A model generated the notes under the pieces. That model did no database searches. It saw only the letters and a list, made by a program, of their open reading frames with translations, and was not told the origin of the DNA. Shown here piece after piece: positions 7,185 through 12,718 of a stretch of DNA of 12,718 nucleotides. A program made the translations under genes and the position numbers. The first letter of the stretch is position 1. Each line of letters begins with the position of its first letter. Source of the DNA: SOIA01 sp964346585 (lineage in GTDB: Bacteria > Acidobacteriota > Aminicenantia > Aminicenantales > Aminicenantaceae); the NCBI GenBank assembly GCA_964346585.1, contig CAYFVQ010000182.1, positions 1 through 12,718 of the forward strand, given 5' to 3'.

Positions 7185-10100
7185 TTAAACTTTTGAGTTT
7201 TTGAAGCCCAAAAAGGACTTGAATCTCGTCGCGACGGAATCCGAAATAGAATAGAACGTGGGTAGAAAGAGCAATGTGAAAAACGTCGAAGTAGTCAGCC
7301 CCCCAATGATGGCCACAGAAATGGGCGCCCACATCTGTGCTCTTCGTCCCACGGCCTCAAATAACTGGGGAAGCAGAAAGGGGAGAGCCAGCGGCAGAAC
7401 GCCAAAAATTGTTGTGATGGCCGTCATGATGATCGGCCGCATCCTATCCTTGCCTCCCTGGATGATGGACTCGTTCTTGCCCATCCCGGATTTTCGTAGT
7501 GTCCGGATATGGTCGATGAGAATGATCCCATTGTTGACCACGATCCCGAAGAGAACCAGTAGGCCAAGATAGGAAGTGGTGTTCAGTGTGATGTTCGTGA
7601 TGGTGAATATCATGGCCACACCGAACATCGCCAGCGGCACAGCCATCACAATCGTGAATGGAGTCACGAATGATTCGAAAAGTGAGGCCATGATGATGTA
7701 GATAAAAACTAGAGCGAGAATGATCGCCAAGCCGGATTCTCCTTGGGATTCTCGAAAGCGCCTCCATCCAGCCCCCAGACTCCACGTGTAACCGTCTGGG
7801 AGTTCGACGGTGCTCATCGCCTGACGAATGTCCTCAGAGATGGCCATCATCCCTTCCCGTTTGGTGTTGATCCGGATGTTCAGTTTTGACTTTTTATTCT
7901 CCTTGCGGATGGAACTCGACCCCATCCGGTAGGAGATGTTTGTGATGGCGGAGATCGGGATCCGTTTGGATTGGGTTGGCAGGCTGATGTTCCGGAGGTC
8001 TTCTTCGTTGAATCCCTCCTCTCCCTGGATTTTTAATATAATGTCGATCTCACGATTTTCTGTTTTGAACTTCCCGATAGGCCGGTCAGAAAGAGAGGAG
8101 GAAATGGTGCGGGCCACCATTTGACTGCTCACTCCTGAACTCTCCGCTTTCTTCCGGTCCACCTGGACCATGATTTGTGTGTCTCCACCCTCCAGGTCAC
8201 TGGTTATATCCTCCACATTTGGGACGGTTCGGAGCCTTTCCATGACCATCGGGGCTAGCTCTGTCAGTTTGGTGTAGTCCAGACCGATGAGTTCCACGGA
8301 CACTCCACTGAAATGCCCGCCGCGGCCGAATCGCTGCCCGTATTCGTAGGTGATACCGGCTCGTCGGGGCAGGAGTTCCTTGAGTCTCTCCTTGATCTCA
8401 GTCACGGATGGTCCTTCATCTTCCAGGGCCAGCTCAAGACGCCCTCGGAAGCGACCCTGCCGCATACCTCGGATGCCGAATTCGGTTGTCACGTATTTTA
8501 TCGCCAATTCCTCTTTATTTGAGAAAAGGAGCCTCTCGAAACCCAGGAAGAGGGCTTTCATTTCGTCCAGAGTAAAACTGCGCGGCATAAAGACCGAAAC
8601 ATTGACCTCTCGCTCGTCACTTCGAGGCATATATCCTTGTTCGATGTTTTTGAGGGTTTGGTAAGAGATAAAAAAGATTCCTGCGGCAAGGCCAACCATA
8701 AGGAGCTTGGTTTTCCAGTTCTTTATGGTGAAGCTGAGGATGCGTTCATAAAAGGAGGTCAGCTTGACCAGCCAACGGGCTTTCTCTCTGGTTTTACCGG
8801 CAAGAATGCGGCTTCCTGCCAGCGGAATGAATGAGAGGGAAACGATCAGTGAGGCGATCATTGCCAGGGAGATGGTCATCGCAAAATCCTTCATGAAACG
8901 ACCGAATCCTGACTGGGACACAAAGCTCAACGAGATGAAAACAACAAGAGTCGAAAAGGTTGAAGCCGTGACAGCCAGAGCGACGTCACCGGCTCCTTTC
9001 AAAGACGCCTGCAGGGGGGAATATCCTTTTTCCTGTCGAAGTCGGAAGATGTTTTCCAGAACCACGACACTATTATCCACCAACATGCCCACGGCCATCA
9101 TCAGTCCGCTGAGGGAGATGATATTGATGGTGATGTCAGCGTGAAGGACAGTCCGGTAAAGATACATGAAGCTGAATGTGAACACCATGGCCATGGGGAT
9201 GGCCATGGCGATGATGATTGTGCTCCTGATTTTTCTCAGGAAGAATAGTAAAACGACAACTGCCATAAGGCCGCCGATGATTCCGGAGAGAGTGAGATCC
9301 TTAAGGCTTTTGAGGATATCTTCGGATTGGTCTCGATAGAAGATAGTGGTCAGATTCTGGAGCTCTGGTTGTGTCTCCTTGATCCGCGCCATGGTGGTCT
9401 TAACGTTATTGCATACATCCACGATGTTGGCGTTGGATGCCCGGTAGATCTGAAAGCGGACAGTTTCATTCCCATCCAAGCGGTTGAAGTCTTCTTTGGG
9501 AGGATAATCGTAGGTCACACGGGCGACATCCGCGATGGTCAATCCCTTGTTACTGACAGGGAGGCTTTTCACGTCCTCCAGTATCTTGAGCTCCCCTGGA
9601 ATTCGGGCCACATAGCGCATGGCTCCATCTTCGACATATCCAGCCGAAATATTGATGTTGTTATTGCGGATGGTGTCGGTCAGGTCGGTGATGCGAATGG
9701 ACGACGAATAGAAAACCTCGGGTTTGAGATAGATAGTCAAAACTTTGTTGCGGATTCCCCGGATGTCCACGTTGGCGACACCTTCAATCCGTTCCAACTG
9801 CTGTGTGATGTAGTTTTCTGACCAGTAGTAAAGGTTTTCCAGGTCCCCTGGTAGTGTCACACTGAAGTTGATCACGGGCCGGTCATTCATGGAAAATCGG
9901 CGGATGCGGATATCTTCGACATCATCGGGCAGATCACCGCGGACGAGGTCGATCTTGTCGCGAATTTCCATGGTGGCCAGGTCCATGTTGGTTCCTGTCT
10001 TGAACTGCATGTGGATCATGGATGATGAAGAGGAGGAGGTGGAGCTGAAACTCTCCAGATTGTTGATGGTGGCCATTCTGTCTTCCAGGGGCCGTGTGAT

Positions 10101-10286
10101 GACGCGTTCCACTTCTTCTGGAGAAGAAGAAGGATAGGAGATTTGCACCATGAGACCAGGAAAAGACGTGTCAGGCAACATCTCCAGAGGTAGCTTGAGG
10201 ATCGAAATAACACCGATGGTGATAAAGATGAGCATGGCCACGATTATGGTGACAGGTTTGCGTATCGCAAATTCTGGTAAATTCAT
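7185..10286 (-). CDS. RND-family efflux permease (AcrB/HAE-1-like), second of a tandem pair
   Basis: Inner-membrane, proton-driven export permease of a tripartite pump, working with a periplasmic adaptor and an outer-membrane channel; substrate unknown. At 1033 residues it is full length. TM1 is at about 12-31, the first porter loop about 32-332, TM2-TM6 about 333-492, TM7 about 527-545, the second porter loop about 546-852, TM8-TM12 about 853-1010. TM4 carries GMLVDNSVVVLENI (400-413): Asp404 matches AcrB Asp407, but the second Asp is Asn405. TM10 has VVNNG (916-920), with Asn in place of the AcrB Lys940, a pattern common outside Proteobacteria. A run of six serines (84-89) lies in the first porter domain. 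The ATG overlaps the upstream permease stop by 4 bp (ATGA), with GGGAG six bases upstream, so the two are translationally coupled. No adaptor or channel gene follows it. Confidence 0.95.
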   Translation of the reverse strand: MNLPEFAIRKPVTIIVAMLIFITIGVISILKLPLEMLPDTSFPGLMVQISYPSSSPEEVERVITRPLEDRMATINNLESFSSTSSSSSSMIHMQFKTGTNMDLATMEIRDKIDLVRGDLPDDVEDIRIRRFSMNDRPVINFSVTLPGDLENLYYWSENYITQQLERIEGVANVDIRGIRNKVLTIYLKPEVFYSSSIRITDLTDTIRNNNINISAGYVEDGAMRYVARIPGELKILEDVKSLPVSNKGLTIADVARVTYDYPPKEDFNRLDGNETVRFQIYRASNANIVDVCNNVKTTMARIKETQPELQNLTTIFYRDQSEDILKSLKDLTLSGIIGGLMAVVVLLFFLRKIRSTIIIAMAIPMAMVFTFSFMYLYRTVLHADITINIISLSGLMMAVGMLVDNSVVVLENIFRLRQEKGYSPLQASLKGAGDVALAVTASTFSTLVVFISLSFVSQSGFGRFMKDFAMTISLAMIASLIVSLSFIPLAGSRILAGKTREKARWLVKLTSFYERILSFTIKNWKTKLLMVGLAAGIFFISYQTLKNIEQGYMPRSDEREVNVSVFMPRSFTLDEMKALFLGFERLLFSNKEELAIKYVTTEFGIRGMRQGRFRGRLELALEDEGPSVTEIKERLKELLPRRAGITYEYGQRFGRGGHFSGVSVELIGLDYTKLTELAPMVMERLRTVPNVEDITSDLEGGDTQIMVQVDRKKAESSGVSSQMVARTISSSLSDRPIGKFKTENREIDIILKIQGEEGFNEEDLRNISLPTQSKRIPISAITNISYRMGSSSIRKENKKSKLNIRINTKREGMMAISEDIRQAMSTVELPDGYTWSLGAGWRRFRESQGESGLAIILALVFIYIIMASLFESFVTPFTIVMAVPLAMFGVAMIFTITNITLNTTSYLGLLVLFGIVVNNGIILIDHIRTLRKSGMGKNESIIQGGKDRMRPIIMTAITTIFGVLPLALPFLLPQLFEAVGRRAQMWAPISVAIIGGLTTSTFFTLLFLPTFYSISDSVATRFKSFLGFKNSKV

Positions 10287-12718
10287 TGTTTACTCCCTTT
10301 CACCTTTTCTGGAGAGAGGCTCATTTTGGCGCTTTTCAGAAGGCGCATCAAACGACTTTCCTTTTCATCAGCGGCTGCGGGATCCCGAACCACTGTATTA
10401 TAGACAAGAGGGATAAAGACCAGGGTCAGAAACGTTCCGAAGATCAATCCGCCGATCAAAGTCAACGCCAGAGGGATGCGGATTTCAAATCCTTCATTGA
10501 AATCCAATGCCATGGGTGTCAATCCCAGGACTGTTGTGATCGTTGTCATCAGGATTGGGCGCCACCTCACCTGGGCAGCGGTTTTGATGGCTTCCACCTT
10601 CCGCATTCCTTGTTTCTGCAACTGCCCGATATAATCCACAAGCACGATGGCGTTGTTGACGATGATCCCAGAGAGAATGATCAATCCAATGAGCACGATC
10701 ACATTGATGGATATGCTGAACACAAGTCCGACAATCACAACCCCGATAATGCCGAGGGGGATGGTGAACATGATGATAAAAGGCTTTTTAAAGGATTCAA
10801 ACCGGGACGCCATGACCAGGTAAACAAGAAACACAGCCAGAAAGATGGCGAAGAGCATGGAGGAAAAGGCCACATCCTGTTCCATGCTCTGCCCAGCCAG
10901 GTAGATCGAACATTCTGGGCCACAATCTACAGTTGCGGCTTTGGCTATGACTTCCTCTTTGGCCTCATCCAGGGATATACCTGAAATATTGCCGGTGATC
11001 ACCGCGGATTTTTGCTGGAGTATGCGGCGAACCTCCGCGGGCCCTTCTTTGATGCGTATCTCGGCCAGTGCCTTCAGCGGCACCATCACGCCCAGGCCGT
11101 TGCGGATGTAGATTCGGCTGATCTTGTCCACTCGGTCCCTTGAATCCTCTGAGAGACGGACTCGAATGTCGATTTCCCGGTCACTTTCAATGAACCGAGT
11201 GGCGACTTCACCCTCTATCTTGTTTCTTATCTGAGACCCGACTGAGTTGATGGTCATGTCCTGAGAAGCAAGTACGGCCCGGTTAAAGATGATCTGGATT
11301 TCCGGATAGCCTTCTTCCATACTTGACTTCAGGTCGATGATTCCGTCCACAGTCCTAAGCTTTTCCAAAAGTTCGTCGGAGACCTCTTTAATCTGATCCA
11401 GGTCGTTGCTTGACACCACGACCTCAAGCGGAGCTTTAAAGGAGAAAAGACGAGGCTTGTACACTTTGACTTTGGTGGTGGGAAACTTTTCCAGATCAGC
11501 TCTCACCTGGTCCATGATCCGGTCTTCCTGTTTTCCCAGGATGCCCGGTTTCAGGCGAATGACGAATTCAGAGAGATTTTCCCGTTCCTCTTGAAAAGAT
11601 ATACCTCCACGCGAACCTTTCCCGATGAGTTCGTAAATGCTGTCGATTTGTTCATATTTCTTAAGTGTTTCGGATATATCTCCGATGATGGCAGAATTCT
11701 CTTTGAGGGAGGTTCCGGGTTTGAATTCAACATTGATCAGAAATTCTCCTTGGGAAATGACCGGGATGAGCTCCTGGCCCATGAAGCGCGTCATGAAGAC
11801 AGAGACGGCAAAGAGTGCGAGTACACTGACAATAATGATTTTCCTTCGTTTAAAGGTGGTGTCCTGGGTTCTTTTATAAGAAAGATAGACCTTGTTATAC
11901 AGATTATCGAGGGGTTTGAACAGAATTTTAAGAACTCTGGTCAGCCACTCTTTTGGGTTTTCACGACGCATGATTGAATTGAGCATGGGGACGAGAGTTA
12001 GAGAAACAACTAAAGAGGCCAACAAAGAATAGGTGACTGTCAGAGCCATATCCTTGAATAGTTGGCCGGCAATACCTTCGACGAAAACGATGGGGAAAAA
12101 AACCGCCACAGTGGTGAATGTCGAGGCAGTCACAGCCCCGGCCACTTCGGATGTTCCTTTAAAAGCTGCGTTAAAAAGTCCCTCACCCTTTTCCCGGTAA
12201 CGCTGGATAGACTCCAGCACCACGATGGAATTGTCCACCAACATCCCTATTCCGAGTGCCAATCCGCCAAGTGAAATAATATTCAAAGAGATGTTGGAAG
12301 AATACATCAGGAAAAAGGTGATGATGACAGAAATCGGTATGGCAGCCCCGATGATCAAAGTGCTACGAAAATTTTTCAAAAAATAGAGCAGAACCAGAAC
12401 GGCCAGTATCCCCCCGATGATAGCGGTCTGTTTGACTTCATGGATGGTATTTTTGATGAATTTGGATTGGTTGGTGATGACCAGATACTCCATATCCCGG
12501 GGCCTCAGGATGTTATTCTGGACCATTTGCAGCCTTTCTGTGACAGCGTTGGCCACTGAGACTGTGTTGGCATCCGCGGCCCGGTAGATTGCCGCTTCAA
12601 TGCATTCTCTGCCGTTGATGCGCGAGATGACTTTTCGTTCTTTAAAACCGCGGAACACATCCGCCACGCTGCCCAGAGTGATCTGGACGTCGCCCCGTTT
12701 TTCGATGATGATGTCTTT
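10283..12718 (-). CDS. RND-family efflux permease (AcrB/HAE-1-like), first of a tandem pair, N-terminus outside window
   Basis: Partner permease to the gene downstream. The frame is open through the right edge: 17 codons precede the GTG at 12667 without a stop and read as family sequence (KDIIIEKRGDVQITLGSVAD, the strand before the 'V.DVA.V..GF' motif). The GTG is therefore not the start, and about 220 N-terminal residues, including TM1, are missing. The 811 visible residues include TM2-TM6 with GMLVDNSIVVLESI in TM4 (same Asp-Asn pair as the partner), the second porter domain, and TM8-TM12 with GIIVNNAIVLVDYI in TM10 (Asn at the AcrB Lys940 position). A CGPEC pair of cysteines lies in the second periplasmic porter region. 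The C-terminal tail is basic (ending KVKGSKQ). The stop overlaps the next gene's start by 4 bp. The adaptor gene would be expected upstream, beyond base 12718. Confidence 0.95.
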   Translation of the reverse strand, partial: KDIIIEKRGDVQITLGSVADVFRGFKERKVISRINGRECIEAAIYRAADANTVSVANAVTERLQMVQNNILRPRDMEYLVITNQSKFIKNTIHEVKQTAIIGGILAVLVLLYFLKNFRSTLIIGAAIPISVIITFFLMYSSNISLNIISLGGLALGIGMLVDNSIVVLESIQRYREKGEGLFNAAFKGTSEVAGAVTASTFTTVAVFFPIVFVEGIAGQLFKDMALTVTYSLLASLVVSLTLVPMLNSIMRRENPKEWLTRVLKILFKPLDNLYNKVYLSYKRTQDTTFKRRKIIIVSVLALFAVSVFMTRFMGQELIPVISQGEFLINVEFKPGTSLKENSAIIGDISETLKKYEQIDSIYELIGKGSRGGISFQEERENLSEFVIRLKPGILGKQEDRIMDQVRADLEKFPTTKVKVYKPRLFSFKAPLEVVVSSNDLDQIKEVSDELLEKLRTVDGIIDLKSSMEEGYPEIQIIFNRAVLASQDMTINSVGSQIRNKIEGEVATRFIESDREIDIRVRLSEDSRDRVDKISRIYIRNGLGVMVPLKALAEIRIKEGPAEVRRILQQKSAVITGNISGISLDEAKEEVIAKAATVDCGPECSIYLAGQSMEQDVAFSSMLFAIFLAVFLVYLVMASRFESFKKPFIIMFTIPLGIIGVVIVGLVFSISINVIVLIGLIILSGIIVNNAIVLVDYIGQLQKQGMRKVEAIKTAAQVRWRPILMTTITTVLGLTPMALDFNEGFEIRIPLALTLIGGLIFGTFLTLVFIPLVYNTVVRDPAAADEKESRLMRLLKSAKMSLSPEKVKGSKQ

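Noticed and set aside
7030..7332. 100-codon minus-strand frame running from the permease gene into the intergenic region
   Set aside because: Two-thirds is an alternate frame of the permease. The remaining part has no recognisable family and no start or ribosome site of its own.
7444..7785. His-rich 113-codon minus-strand frame that could look like a metal-binding protein
   Set aside because: It is an out-of-frame reading within the RND permease TM8-TM10 coding sequence; the His runs come from shifted Ile/Met codons.
10286..10984. 232-codon plus-strand frame rich in Asp and His
   Set aside because: Antisense to the conserved C-terminal region of an RND permease. The acidic/His composition is the mirror of hydrophobic Ile/Val/Met codons.
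12658..12667. GTG at 12667 as the start of the first RND permease
   Set aside because: The frame continues upstream to the window edge with family-like sequence, and the protein would lack TM1 and most of the first porter domain.

Overview
The window is 12.7 kb of bacterial chromosome in which every convincing gene lies on the minus strand. Reading in the direction of transcription (right to left), it holds two tandem RND-family efflux permeases, a secreted or lipid-anchored six-bladed beta-propeller protein, a PlsC-like acyltransferase with unusual active-site motifs, a full-length SMC chromosome-organisation ATPase, and the N-terminal third of a sodium:solute symporter. The first permease is cut by the right edge and the symporter by the left edge.

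The RND pumps point to a Gram-negative (diderm) organism. The propeller protein with an FGxKGxGPGEF loop, the permease type with Asp-Asn in TM4 and Asn-Asn in TM10, and the dispersed-repeat gaps would fit an Acidobacteriota/Aminicenantes-like or Bacteroidota-like lineage. This is an inference from family resemblance only; there is no rRNA or other taxonomic marker.

Layout: 1-443 symporter (partial); 529-4002 smc, with a good sigma-70-type promoter at 4071-4098; 4112-4231 a 120-bp element with perfect 28-bp inverted ends; 4231-5094 the acyltransferase-like gene with its own TATAAT promoter; 5095-5625 intergenic, with four copies of a 'CATTGCGAG' dispersed repeat and a 10-bp stem-loop; 5626-6771 the propeller protein; 6772-7184 intergenic, with a candidate promoter and little else; 7185-10286 RND permease 2; 10283-12718 RND permease 1 (partial), overlapping permease 2 by 4 bp.

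The two permeases are almost certainly co-translated and may form a hetero-oligomeric pump. Their periplasmic adaptor is not in the window and would be expected upstream, beyond base 12718. The other genes look individually promoted and do not form an obvious pathway. I did not find a clearly new multi-gene system. The most notable non-genic structure is the 120-bp inverted-repeat element, each arm of which itself folds into two small hairpins. The most notable protein is the acyltransferase-like enzyme with altered HX4D and PEG motifs.
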